Below are positions 33,645 to 45,551 of a stretch of DNA of 64,000 nucleotides, in pieces. Location: the NCBI RefSeq assembly GCF_038051945.1, contig NZ_CP150302.1:4588001-4652000 (forward strand), given 5' to 3'. A model generated the notes under the pieces. The model was not told the DNA's origin and searched no databases. It was given only the letters and a program-made list of their open reading frames with translations. Position 1 is the stretch's first letter. Every line of letters starts with the position of its first letter. A program made the translations under genes and the position numbers. Origin of the DNA: Paenibacillus sp. FSL H3-0469 (GTDB lineage: Bacteria > Bacillota > Bacilli > Paenibacillales > Paenibacillaceae).

Positions 33645-33842
33645 ATGCAAACAACCATTCAACCCAAGTACAATGTAACGAAGGTAACCTGCGCTTGCGG
33701 CAACACTTTTGAAGCCGGCTCGACAGTACAGGAGCTTCGCGTCGAAATTTGCTCAAGCTGTCACCCGTTCTTCACCGGTAAGCAGAAGTTCCTGGATGCC
33801 GGCGGACGTGTGGACAGATTCAAGAAGAAATATGGCATCTAA
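33645..33842 (+). CDS. rpmE: 50S ribosomal protein L31, zinc-binding form
   Basis: A 65-residue large-subunit protein. C16, C18, C36 and C39 form the zinc site of the C+ type. RVEICSSCHPFFTGKQKF and GGRVDRFKKKYG are family signatures. The frame reaches back to GTG 33633, but AGAGGTGA overlaps that codon and stands 8 nt before ATG 33645. As in B. subtilis it follows rho, here with a radical SAM gene between. Confidence 0.95.
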   Translation: MQTTIQPKYNVTKVTCACGNTFEAGSTVQELRVEICSSCHPFFTGKQKFLDAGGRVDRFKKKYGI

Positions 33843-33852
33843 TATTGCACAG

Positions 33853-33881
33853 TTGATTTTTGCCTGTCTGTAAGCTATACT
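33853..33881 (+). promoter_or_regulatory. Promoter of the SRP RNA gene
   Basis: TTGATT (33853-33858), 17-nt spacer, TATACT (33876-33881), ending about 6 nt before the RNA's expected first base. Confidence 0.85.
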
Positions 33882-33886
33882 TATCT

Positions 33887-34160
33887 TCGCCGTGCTAGAC
33901 GGGGAGGTAGCGGTGCCCTGTAACTCGCAATCCGCTGTAGCGAGGTTGAATTCCTGTTAGAGGTGCTGTCGATGTGAGGCCTTGGTTCCTATGGGCTGTG
34001 TTGACGGTTGGGTCCTCCGCAATGAGTGCTTGTGAACCTGGTCAGGTCCGGAAGGAAGCAGCCATAAGCGAGTTTGCTCTTGTGCCGGAGGGTGGCCTAG
34101 CCCGAGCAGTTTTGTAGGGTTACCGCTTGGATCGCAGCCATCAATAACAGGTGCACGGTT
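33887..34160 (+). ncRNA. scr: Signal recognition particle RNA, long Bacillus type
   Basis: About 270 nt. The conserved helix 8 core GGTCAGGTCCGGAAGGAAGC lies at 34041-34060. The 5' end (GTGCTAGACGGGGAGGTAGCGGTGCCCTGTA-like) and the 3' end AGGTGCACGGTT match the B. subtilis scRNA, which has the Alu domain absent from short bacterial forms. It stands directly before dnaX as in B. subtilis. Ends are approximate. Confidence 0.95.
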
Positions 34161-34177
34161 TAAATAAGGATGATGAT

Positions 34178-34209
34178 AGCGTCTTTGCTACAAGCAAAGA
34201 CGCTTTTTG
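34178..34209 (+). terminator. SRP RNA terminator
   Basis: AGCGTCTTTGCT-ACA-AGCAAAGACGCT followed by TTTTTG, 18 nt after the RNA. Confidence 0.92.
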
Positions 34210-34283
34210 TTTTTCTAGGTATGCTAGTTATTGTTCCTGCTCTGGCTGTTATCCTTCCTTATCGGATGGTGAGCCGCTTCTGC

Positions 34284-34313
34284 TTGGTCAAAGACTTGGG
34301 AATATAGTATAAT
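34284..34313 (+). promoter_or_regulatory. dnaX promoter
   Basis: TTGGTC (34284-34289), 18-nt spacer, TATAAT (34308-34313), about 50 nt before dnaX. Confidence 0.6.
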
Positions 34314-34364
34314 AAATTAGCGACAAATGCCGGAAAGCGGCAGCCTGAGAGAGGGTAATGCATA

Positions 34365-36134
34365 GTGGAACATATCGCGCTGTACCGTGCCTGGCGGCCG
34401 CAGTCGTTTCAAGATATGGTAGGGCAGCAGCATATTATCCAGACGCTGCAGAATGCGATCCGTGAACAGCGGGTTTCGCATGCCTATCTGTTCAGCGGAC
34501 CGCGGGGGACCGGTAAGACGAGTGCGGCCAAAGTATTGGCCAAGGCAGTCAATTGCGAGCGGGGCCCGGGTCCTGAGCCCTGTAATGAGTGTCCGTCCTG
34601 TCTGCGGATTACGGCAGGCAACATCATGGATGTCCAGGAGATAGATGCGGCATCCAACCGGGGCGTTGAAGAGATTCGCGATCTGCGGGATAAGGTGAAA
34701 TATGCACCTACCGAAGTACGCCGTAAAGTGTATATTATTGATGAAGTGCATATGCTGACAACAGAGGCATTCAATGCCCTGCTGAAGACGCTCGAAGAGC
34801 CTCCGCAGCATGTGATGTTTATACTGGCGACCACAGAGCCGCACAAGCTGCCGGCTACGATCATCTCGCGTTGCCAGCGGTTTGACTTCCGACGGGTCTC
34901 GCTGGAGGAACAGACGGGCCGCCTGACAGAGATTTGCCAGAAGGAAGGCATTACAGCAGATGCAGATGCTCTCCAGTATATCGCCCGCCTGTCTGACGGC
35001 GGGATGCGGGATGCGCTTAGCATTCTGGATCAGATCTCTTCCTTCACTGACGGGAATGTGACCTATCAGCAGGTGCTGGGCATGACCGGGGGCATCCCCT
35101 CCGAGCAGTTCGCGCGTCTGGCGAACGCTATTCTTGAGAGTGACATGGGGCAGCTGCTGGAGCTTGTGGAGCAGATGATGCATGAGGGTAAGAGCGCAGA
35201 TAAATGCCTGGAGAATCTTCTGTATTATTTCCGTGATTTACTGATGATCAAGATGGTGCCTGGAGCGGATCAGCTAACCGACCGCGTGTTGAATCCGGCC
35301 GATTTCCGCGATATGGCCAAGGCGTTTACCCGTGACCGGTTATTCCTGATTGTGGAGACGCTGAGCCGTTATCTGGGAGAGATGAAGTATGCTACACATC
35401 CGCAAACCATATTCGAGGTAGCGCTGATGAAGCTGTGCAGTGGTCCGCAGGATGCTGCTGCTCCGTCTGCAGGCGATCCGGCAGAGAGTTCTGCCGCGTC
35501 TTCAGCCGCGAATAGTTCTCCGCAGGTACAGTCCAGTGAGCTGGATCAGCTTAGACGGCAGATTGCCGCACTGGAGAAGAAGCTGGAGCAGGCTATTCAA
35601 GCTGGCGGAGTTGCCGGCGGCGGGCGTGAGCAGGCAGCCCAGCGCACTGCCCCGCCAAGCGCTCCGCGCGTATCCTCAGCCTCGAAGCTCCCCCCGCAGC
35701 TGGATAAGTTTATTGCGGGTAAGGACAGTCCTGATTTTAGCGCGGTCTATAAGCAGTGGAGTCTTGTTCTTCAGGGTGTGAAGGAAGAGAAGGTTACGGT
35801 ACATGCGTGGTTTGTGGACGGTGAGCCTGTGGCGGTGATGGAGGATGCCGTGCTGGTTGCCTTCAAGAATACCATTCACCGGGATACCACCGAGAAGCCT
35901 GCGAACCGTCAGGTCATCGAGAACGTAATGAATGCCAAGCTGGGCAAGCCGTACCGGCTGGTTACTATGATGATGCGCGACTGGAATGAAGCGGCGACGA
36001 AGTCTGCGGCCTCGGCCGGAACAGAGGAGCTTCGTCTGGAGCATGAGCATGAGAGCGGCGAAGGCAAGTCCGAACCATGGATTGATGAGGCGATCCAGCT
36101 CTTTGGAGAAGACCTTGTTGTCATAAAAGAATAA
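34365..36134 (+). CDS. dnaX: DNA polymerase III subunit gamma/tau
   Basis: A 589-residue clamp-loader subunit. The AAA+ module begins at the N-terminus with Walker A G45-PRGTGKT, a zinc-binding Cys4 (C64, C73, C76, C79), Walker B IIDEVHML and sensor 1 around ATTEPHKL. Domain III follows; the rest (about 365-589) is an Ala/Ser/Gln-rich linker and the tau part that binds helicase and polymerase. The start is GTG, after AGAGAGGG. No slippery A-run frameshift site for a short gamma form is evident. It heads the dnaX-yaaK-recR-yaaL-bofA row. Confidence 0.97.
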   Translation: MEHIALYRAWRPQSFQDMVGQQHIIQTLQNAIREQRVSHAYLFSGPRGTGKTSAAKVLAKAVNCERGPGPEPCNECPSCLRITAGNIMDVQEIDAASNRGVEEIRDLRDKVKYAPTEVRRKVYIIDEVHMLTTEAFNALLKTLEEPPQHVMFILATTEPHKLPATIISRCQRFDFRRVSLEEQTGRLTEICQKEGITADADALQYIARLSDGGMRDALSILDQISSFTDGNVTYQQVLGMTGGIPSEQFARLANAILESDMGQLLELVEQMMHEGKSADKCLENLLYYFRDLLMIKMVPGADQLTDRVLNPADFRDMAKAFTRDRLFLIVETLSRYLGEMKYATHPQTIFEVALMKLCSGPQDAAAPSAGDPAESSAASSAANSSPQVQSSELDQLRRQIAALEKKLEQAIQAGGVAGGGREQAAQRTAPPSAPRVSSASKLPPQLDKFIAGKDSPDFSAVYKQWSLVLQGVKEEKVTVHAWFVDGEPVAVMEDAVLVAFKNTIHRDTTEKPANRQVIENVMNAKLGKPYRLVTMMMRDWNEAATKSAASAGTEELRLEHEHESGEGKSEPWIDEAIQLFGEDLVVIKE

Positions 36135-36183
36135 GGATTCAGCTATCAGCGCAGAAGTGCGCATCCTAAAGGAGAGATGAAGT

Positions 36184-36495
36184 ATGAATAATATGAACCA
36201 AATGATGAAGCAGGTTAAGAAGATGCAGGAGCAGATGCTAAAAGCCCAGGAAGAGCTGGGCAGCAAGACGATTGAAGGTTCTTCCGGCGGCGGCGTGGTT
36301 ACCGTTCAAGTGAACGGACACAAGAAATTGCTGTCCATTCAGATCAAACCGGAGGTTGTTGATCCGGAGGATATCGAAATGCTGCAGGATCTGGTGATCA
36401 CTGCTGTTAATGATGCTCTTACCCAGGCAGAAGAGTTGGCGAACAACGATATGGGTAAATTCACAGGCGGAATGAAGATTCCTGGCTTGTTCTAG
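36184..36495 (+). CDS. yaaK: YbaB/EbfC nucleoid-associated protein
   Basis: A 103-residue small DNA-binding protein of the YbaB/EbfC family, which forms tweezer-shaped dimers on DNA. The Met-rich start (MNNMNQMMKQVKKMQEQM) and the core GGGVVTVQVNGHKKLLSIQI are typical, as is its place between dnaX and recR throughout bacteria. AAAGGAGAG precedes the ATG. Confidence 0.95.
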   Translation: MNNMNQMMKQVKKMQEQMLKAQEELGSKTIEGSSGGGVVTVQVNGHKKLLSIQIKPEVVDPEDIEMLQDLVITAVNDALTQAEELANNDMGKFTGGMKIPGLF

Positions 36496-36531
36496 GCTTA
36501 CTCCACTCCCTGCCAAAGGAGAACCGATACT

Positions 36532-37131
36532 TTGTATTATCCAGAACCGCTAGCCAAGCTGATAGAAGCTTTTACACGTTTGCCCGGGATTGGTCCGAAG
36601 ACAGCTGCCCGGCTGGCCTTTCATGTGCTTAACATGAAGGAGGATGAGGTGATTGATTTCGCCAAAGCCCTGGTCAGCGTCAAGCGTAATCTTCATTACT
36701 GCTCGGTCTGCTGCAACATAACGGATACCGACCCGTGCCGGATCTGCCAGGACAAAACCCGCGATGCTTCGGTAATCTGTGTGGTTCAGGACTCGAAGGA
36801 TCTGGTGGCTATCGAACGAACCAAGGAATTTGACGGCTATTATCATGTGCTCCAGGGTGCAATCTCGCCGATGGAAGGCATAGGGCCGGATGATATAAGG
36901 CTGAAGGAACTGCTAACCAGACTCAGCGATGAGCGGGTGAAGGAGCTGATTATGGCGACCAACCCCAACATTGAAGGGGAAGCCACGGCCATGTATATCT
37001 CGCGTCTTGTCCGTCCTTTTGAGATTAAGATCACCAGGATAGCCCATGGCTTGCCTGTAGGCGGCGATCTTGAGTATGCGGACGAGGTAACCCTGTCGAA
37101 GGCGCTGGAAGGCCGTCGTGAGCTGTTCTGA
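36532..37131 (+). CDS. recR: Recombination protein RecR
   Basis: A 199-residue clamp-like protein that loads RecA with RecF and RecO. It has an N-terminal helix-hairpin-helix (LPGIGPKTAARLAFH), a Cys4 zinc finger (C57, C60, C69, C72) and a Toprim domain (about 80-175), ending with the Walker-B-like segment ARRxP-type HGLPVGGDLEYAD. The start is TTG, about 12 nt after AAAGGAG; no better start is in frame. Confidence 0.96.
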   Translation: MYYPEPLAKLIEAFTRLPGIGPKTAARLAFHVLNMKEDEVIDFAKALVSVKRNLHYCSVCCNITDTDPCRICQDKTRDASVICVVQDSKDLVAIERTKEFDGYYHVLQGAISPMEGIGPDDIRLKELLTRLSDERVKELIMATNPNIEGEATAMYISRLVRPFEIKITRIAHGLPVGGDLEYADEVTLSKALEGRRELF

Positions 37132-37158
37132 GTGTTGTGCTGTTGTATTATAAGTGTA

Positions 37159-37182
37159 GGGAGCCCTCGGGCTCCTTTTTTT
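37159..37182 (+). terminator. recR terminator
   Basis: GGAGCC-CTCG-GGCTCC followed by seven T, 28 nt past recR. Confidence 0.88.
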
Positions 37183-37333
37183 AATTTCGGAAGAACCGCT
37201 GATACGCTGTTAAAAGTTCTGCTAAGACCCCGCTCCCGGTTCTAAGTTTGTCCCTATTCCGATATGTATGAGATTAACGGGTGTGAATCATGGTTGCATC
37301 TGCAGTTATTCATATAACTTAGGAGGGATTGCA

Positions 37334-37600
37334 ATGGGTTGGTGGAGTACCAAGTGGCTGAGCGGGAATACGGATAAGGCAAAGGCAGTGGAGACGGAAG
37401 AGGAATGGGGCACGGTGTACCAAGAGGTGCGTAAAGCGCAGTCTGAATGGGAGCGGGCTTACCTGATGTTTGATGAGGCACTGGGCCAGGATCAGATTGA
37501 TTATGCGATCTATATTCTTGAGGCGGCTGAACGTAAATATCAGATACATCTTAAGGATGCCAAGCGGCTGGGGCTTAACCGGAGCCAGCTGCAAGTATGA
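37334..37600 (+). CDS. yaaL: DUF2508 (YaaL-like) small protein
   Basis: An 88-residue protein, largely helical and acidic, with a WGWWS-type start and a helix pair (EWERAYLMFDEALGQDQIDYAIYILEAAERKY) typical of DUF2508. It lies between recR and bofA as in B. subtilis. The function is unknown. The frame opens at 37268, but AGGAGGG stands 7 nt before ATG 37334. Confidence 0.88.
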   Translation: MGWWSTKWLSGNTDKAKAVETEEEWGTVYQEVRKAQSEWERAYLMFDEALGQDQIDYAIYILEAAERKYQIHLKDAKRLGLNRSQLQV

Positions 37601-37628
37601 ACAGACCGAGTCTGCGAGGAGGAGAACG

Positions 37629-37895
37629 ATGCTAAGAACTGTTGCTATGGGTGTACTGATTATATCTGCAGCGCTGCTGGTCCTGATTGTATTCAGGAAA
37701 AGACTGGGCTGGGCCTGGCTGAGTGTATTTGGAACCCATCTTATTTTGGCGGCGCTCGGCATTTATATCATCAATTTCTCAGGAGTTGTAAATGATCTGC
37801 ACATTCCGCTTAACCCAACAACCATAGGTGCTGTGACCATTCTTGGGCTGCCGGGAGTGGTGCTATTATTGGGTTTAAAATTAACTTTGTTTTAA
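37629..37895 (+). CDS. bofA: Pro-sigma-K processing inhibitor BofA
   Basis: An 88-residue membrane protein that holds back the SpoIVFB protease during sporulation until the forespore signals. It has an N-terminal TM helix (about 5-21), a second hydrophobic segment (about 30-50), and the conserved C-terminal NPTTIGAVTILGLPGVVLLL. GAGGAGAACG precedes the ATG. It is followed by an rRNA operon, exactly as B. subtilis bofA is followed by rrnA. Confidence 0.93.
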   Translation: MLRTVAMGVLIISAALLVLIVFRKRLGWAWLSVFGTHLILAALGIYIINFSGVVNDLHIPLNPTTIGAVTILGLPGVVLLLGLKLTLF

Positions 37896-37898
37896 AGG

Positions 37899-38035
37899 TT
37901 GACGAAGGCTCCTGATTCATGATACATTAAGTCTCGGCCCTTTGGACAGGAGATCTTCGGATCACTTGCTGGAAGCTAAAGCGAAAAAAGAAATTAAAAA
38001 AACGCTTGACTGAAACAAGGGTGCTGTGATATATT
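37899..38035 (+). promoter_or_regulatory. Tandem rRNA operon promoters P1 and P2
   Basis: P1: TTGACG (37899-37904), 18-nt spacer, TACATT (37923-37928). P2: TTGACT (38006-38011), 18-nt spacer, TATATT (38030-38035). They are about 107 bp apart, as usual for rrn operons in Bacillus. Confidence 0.75.
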
Positions 38036-38081
38036 ATAAAGGTCGCTGCTGAGACAAACATCAACGACAAAAGATGAGACA

Positions 38082-38113
38082 TTGATCTTTGAAAACTGAA
38101 CAACGAGTGAGTG
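38082..38113 (+). other. 5' half of the pre-16S processing stem
   Basis: This stretch (beginning TTGATCTTTGAAAACTGAAC) is complementary to 39838-39868 after the 16S gene, with few mismatches over about 30 bp. Such stems bring the 16S ends together for RNase III-type cutting. Confidence 0.8.
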
Positions 38114-38200
38114 GGAAATCACTTCGGTGAGATCCAAAAATGAGAATGTAAATTCTCGTCAGATGTTTCAAAATGAGCAATCGCTCTTTCTAAATACCAA

Positions 38201-39762
<1,562 letters not shown>

Positions 39763-39837
39763 TGGAGAATCGTTTCCTGCAACGGAAACATTCAAATCGG
39801 AAGCGTAAGCTTCCACAATAGAACCTTCGGGTTCGGA

Positions 39838-39868
39838 CACTCACTCGTGTTCAGTTTTGAAAGATCAA
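39838..39868 (+). other. 3' half of the pre-16S processing stem
   Basis: Complement of 38082-38113. It ends 16 nt before the 5S gene, so the 5S lies outside the 16S stem. Confidence 0.8.
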
Positions 39869-39884
39869 GTCTCTTTCGTATGCG

Positions 39885-40001
39885 TTTGGTGGCGATAGCG
39901 GAGGGGTTCCACACGTACCCATCCCGAACACGACCGTTAAGCCCTCCAGCGCCGATGGTACTTGGACCGAAGGGTCCTGGGAGAGTAGGACGCCGCCAAG
40001 C
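39885..40001 (+). rRNA. 5S ribosomal RNA, located in the 16S-23S spacer
   Basis: A 117-nt gene with paired ends TTTGGTGGCG and CGCCGCCAAGC and the inner CCCATCCCGAACACG and GGGAGAGTAGGACG of 5S RNA. It stands before the Ile and Ala tRNAs and the 23S gene, not after 23S as in B. subtilis; no 5S follows the 23S here. Confidence 0.97.
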
Positions 40002-40048
40002 GAACAATCAATTTATTGATTGCTTCACTACTGTAAGTTTTGTTATAT

Positions 40049-40125
40049 GGGCTTTTAGCTCAGTTGGTTAGAGCGCACCTCTGATAAGGGTGAGGTCGGT
40101 GGTTCGAGTCCACCAAGGCCCACCA
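40049..40125 (+). tRNA. tRNA-Ile (GAT)
   Basis: 77 nt with encoded CCA. Acceptor GGGCTTT/AAGGCCC, anticodon GAT in CTGATAA, T-loop TTCGAGT. A usual 16S-23S spacer tRNA. Confidence 0.97.
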
Positions 40126-40154
40126 TATAACACTTATGAATTGAATACCTATTT

Positions 40155-40230
40155 GGGGCCATAGCTCAGCTGGGAGAGCGCCTGCCTTGCAAGCAGGAGG
40201 TCAGCGGTTCGATCCCGCTTGGCTCCACCA
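40155..40230 (+). tRNA. tRNA-Ala (TGC)
   Basis: 76 nt with encoded CCA. Acceptor GGGGCCA/TGGCTCC, anticodon TGC in TTGCAAG. The second spacer tRNA. Confidence 0.97.
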
Positions 40231-40265
40231 AAACTTCTTTACAAAAGTATATGCAAGAACTTGAT

Positions 40266-40298
40266 CCTTGAAAACTGGATACCGAAACGAATTTGCGT
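40266..40298 (+). other. 5' half of the pre-23S processing stem
   Basis: This stretch (CCTTGAAAACTGGATACCGA...) is complementary to 43365-43395 after the 23S, with a few mismatches. It starts after tRNA-Ala, so both tRNAs lie outside the stem. Confidence 0.75.
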
Positions 40299-40428
40299 TT
40301 TAGAACATTCCTTTAAGCTGAACTTGTGTAAACAAGTTTTGAATTAATGGCGATGCTACGATGATCTTGATGGGAATACAGACGTTGAAGAAATTCATTG
40401 TCCGATAGTTTCCTGACGGAAAAATCGA

Positions 40429-43352
<2,924 letters not shown>

Positions 43353-43364
43353 AAAATTTCTATC

Positions 43365-43395
43365 ACGCAGATTCGTTTCGGATTCAGTTTTCAGG
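43365..43395 (+). other. 3' half of the pre-23S processing stem
   Basis: Complement of 40266-40298. It ends about 40 nt before tRNA-Ser; no 5S gene lies here. Confidence 0.75.
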
Positions 43396-43436
43396 AATTA
43401 ATTTCCTGTGCGGATTTACATGGCTACCATTAATTT

Positions 43437-43528
43437 GGAGAGATACCCAAGTGGCTATAAGGGGACCCTCTGCTAAGGGGTTAGACTGCGTAAGCGGTGC
43501 GAGGGTTCGAATCCCTCTCTCTCCGCCA
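43437..43528 (+). tRNA. tRNA-Ser (GCT)
   Basis: 92 nt with a long variable arm and encoded CCA; anticodon GCT in CTGCTAA. First of eight tRNAs after the 23S. Confidence 0.97.
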
Positions 43529-43552
43529 TTATAAATCCAATACTTGTAGTGT

Positions 43553-43629
43553 GGCGGCGTAGCTCAGCTGGCTAGAGCGTACGGTTCATACCCGTGAGGT
43601 CGGGGGTTCGATCCCCTCTGCCGCTACCA
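43553..43629 (+). tRNA. tRNA-Met (CAT), elongator type
   Basis: 77 nt with CCA; anticodon CAT in TTCATAC. The body closely resembles B. subtilis elongator tRNA-Met. The first acceptor pair is G-U, and the C-A mismatch of initiators is absent. Confidence 0.93.
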
Positions 43630-43638
43630 TACATACCC

Positions 43639-43714
43639 GGAGGCTTAGCTCAGCTGGGAGAGCATCTGCCTTACAAGCAGAGGGTCGGGGGTTCGAACCC
43701 CTCAGCCTCCACCA
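43639..43714 (+). tRNA. tRNA-Val (TAC)
   Basis: 76 nt with CCA; acceptor GGAGGCT/AGCCTCC, anticodon TAC in CTTACAAG. Confidence 0.97.
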
Positions 43715-43749
43715 TTTTTATTTTTTGAAGATCTAATACCTTACACCGT

Positions 43750-43825
<76 letters not shown>

Positions 43826-43842
43826 TTTTTACAACTAATTGT

Positions 43843-43920
43843 GGAACCGTGGTGTAGTTGGCCTAACATGCCTGCCTGTCACGCAGGAGATCGCGGGTTC
43901 GAATCCCGTCGGTTCCGCCA
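43843..43920 (+). tRNA. tRNA-Asp (GTC)
   Basis: 78 nt with CCA; acceptor GGAACCG/CGGTTCC, anticodon GTC in CTGTCAC. Confidence 0.97.
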
Positions 43921-43946
43921 TTTTTTTGTTTTTAGGCTTTTTTCAT

Positions 43947-44022
43947 GGCTCGGTAGCTCAGTCGGTAGAGCAAAGGACTGAAAATCCTTGTGTCGGGGGT
44001 TCGATTCCCTCCCGCGCCACCA
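43947..44022 (+). tRNA. tRNA-Phe (GAA)
   Basis: 76 nt with CCA; anticodon GAA in CTGAAAAT. The acceptor GGCTCGG faces CCGCGCC, leaving a U4-C69 mismatch in the middle of the stem; the expected partner strand would be CCGAGCC. Confidence 0.95.
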
Positions 44023-44027
44023 TACAT

Positions 44028-44110
44028 GGAGGCTTAGCGAAGTGGCCAAACGCATCAGACTGTAAATCTGCTCACGTACGTGTTCGGTGGTTCGAATCCA
44101 TCAGCCTCCA
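44028..44110 (+). tRNA. tRNA-Tyr (GTA), CCA not encoded
   Basis: 83 nt with a long variable arm; acceptor GGAGGCT/AGCCTCC, anticodon GTA in CTGTAAAT. The discriminator A is followed by TCC rather than CCA, so CCA must be added after transcription. Confidence 0.95.
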
Positions 44111-44121
44111 TCCCTTTTTAG

Positions 44122-44194
44122 GAGCCATTAGCTCAGTTGGTAGAGCACCTGACTTTTAATCAGGGTGTCGAAGGTTCGAGTCCTTCATGGCTCA
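44122..44194 (+). tRNA. tRNA-Lys (TTT), CCA not encoded
   Basis: 73 nt; acceptor GAGCCAT/ATGGCTC, anticodon TTT in CTTTTAAT. The discriminator A is followed by TCT, so CCA is not encoded. Last tRNA of the cluster. Confidence 0.95.
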
Positions 44195-44198
44195 TCTT

Positions 44199-44238
44199 AA
44201 GCCAAACGGTCATCACTTTTGAGTGGTGGCTTTTTTTG
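44199..44238 (+). terminator. rRNA-tRNA operon terminator
   Basis: GCCA...CATCACT-TTTTG-AGTGGTG-GC followed by seven T, 5 nt after tRNA-Lys. Confidence 0.85.
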
Positions 44239-44341
44239 TATTTTGATACATGATTCAAGCATGCTCATAAGCGCAAATTCCGCATTTTACAGCAAAATAT
44301 GATAAAATAAGCGAAAAAAGCAAAAGTGGTGGAGAATGGTG

Positions 44342-45442
44342 ATGATGGATAGTGAGGGTTTGCGTCAAAAATTGGAGCAACTCACCGGAAAGAGGACCGG
44401 AATCAAACAGCTGGGCAGGCAGCATTCCGCTTCACTTTTTGGCATAGGTACGGACAAGGATCAGGAATTGCCGGTCATTCATGAGGGATATCTGTGGCTT
44501 CCCCTCTATGAGAATGATGGCCGTGTTACAGCAGTGTGGGTGGAGACAGAGGGGCTGTCTCCGCTCGAATTGCAGCTGGTGAATTATGCTGGGCGCAATT
44601 TTGCGGTAGCACTGAAGGCAACCGGATTCAAGGAAGAAGGAGAGATGGAGGCGAGGCAGCTTAGCGGATGGCTGAACGCTCAACTGGAGCAGGAGAAGGA
44701 CGATGCGGAGATCCCGGATGAAATCTCACTGAAGGGCCGGCTGTTCGGGGATATGATTCCCTTCATGCTGGTAAGTGAGAATGTTCATAATCCGCAAATG
44801 ACGTATCGCTCCTTAATGAAGCTGCTGCGCAGTTATTTTGAGAATGATGTATTGCTGGTTCCCCTGCAGGATAAGGAATGGTTAATTTTAGCCCGTAAGG
44901 AACTCCTCACAGGCGGAGATGATAAAGAGGATGAGGAAGAGAGTGCTGAGGATTTGCTGTCACAGACTTCTATGGGGTTACATGAACTGATTGCCAGCGA
45001 GTGGGTTGGCGTCTTTCATCTCGCGGTCTCTCCTGCCATTATTCCGGTTAAAGGTCTGACAGGAGCTGTGGCCTTGCTGCGGGAGACTATTCTTCTTGGA
45101 CGCATCTTCCAGGTAGGGGATTATATTCATCTGCCGTGGGAGCTGCACATGGAGCGGCTGGTTAACAGTATTCCGGATGACCGGCGAAGACAGCTGCTGG
45201 GCCAGATCGGTGATTACACGGCGGTACTGGCGGATAAGGAAATGCTGCTGACGCTGGAGACTTTCTTTGAAATGGACTGCAATGTTAGTGAAACCGCCAA
45301 AAAACTGTACATTCACCGTAACACTCTGCTCTACAGGCTGGACAAAATCAAACAGGAGACAGGGGCTGATGTCCGCAGCTTCGGGGATGCCGCTATTGTG
45401 AAGCTTGCCATGTTATTGTATAAAGTGACGAAAAGAAAATAG
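44342..45442 (+). CDS. PucR/CdaR-type transcriptional regulator
   Basis: About 366 residues. The C-terminal HTH of the PucR family is clear (LETFFEMDCNVSETAKKLYIHRNTLLYRLDKIK, about 305-340, split by the motif xHRNTLxYRL). The N-terminal 290 residues are a weakly conserved sensing part with an acidic stretch around DDKEDEEESAEDL. No known ligand domain (GAF, PTS_HPr-like) can be named. It stands 110 nt before the MsmX-type ATPase gene and may regulate it. Starts at 44336, 44342 and 44345 are all possible; GGAG lies 7 nt before 44342. Confidence 0.85.
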   Translation: MMDSEGLRQKLEQLTGKRTGIKQLGRQHSASLFGIGTDKDQELPVIHEGYLWLPLYENDGRVTAVWVETEGLSPLELQLVNYAGRNFAVALKATGFKEEGEMEARQLSGWLNAQLEQEKDDAEIPDEISLKGRLFGDMIPFMLVSENVHNPQMTYRSLMKLLRSYFENDVLLVPLQDKEWLILARKELLTGGDDKEDEEESAEDLLSQTSMGLHELIASEWVGVFHLAVSPAIIPVKGLTGAVALLRETILLGRIFQVGDYIHLPWELHMERLVNSIPDDRRRQLLGQIGDYTAVLADKEMLLTLETFFEMDCNVSETAKKLYIHRNTLLYRLDKIKQETGADVRSFGDAAIVKLAMLLYKVTKRK

Positions 45443-45500
45443 GTTTTTTGTGAACCTTGCAAATAGCCATGAGGTCGGCTGTGGGGTAAGATAAGTGTAC

Positions 45501-45516
45501 AAGAAAGCGTTTGATT
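45501..45516 (+). promoter_or_regulatory. Possible CcpA (cre) site before the sugar ABC ATPase gene
   Basis: AAGAAAGCGTTTGATT has the cre core AAAGCGTTT but two mismatches to WTGNAANCGNWNNCWW. It lies 36 nt before the ATG, where binding would affect transcription. Confidence 0.3.
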
Positions 45517-45551
45517 TTCTATTCCAATAATAGACTCGAGGGGGAAATACA

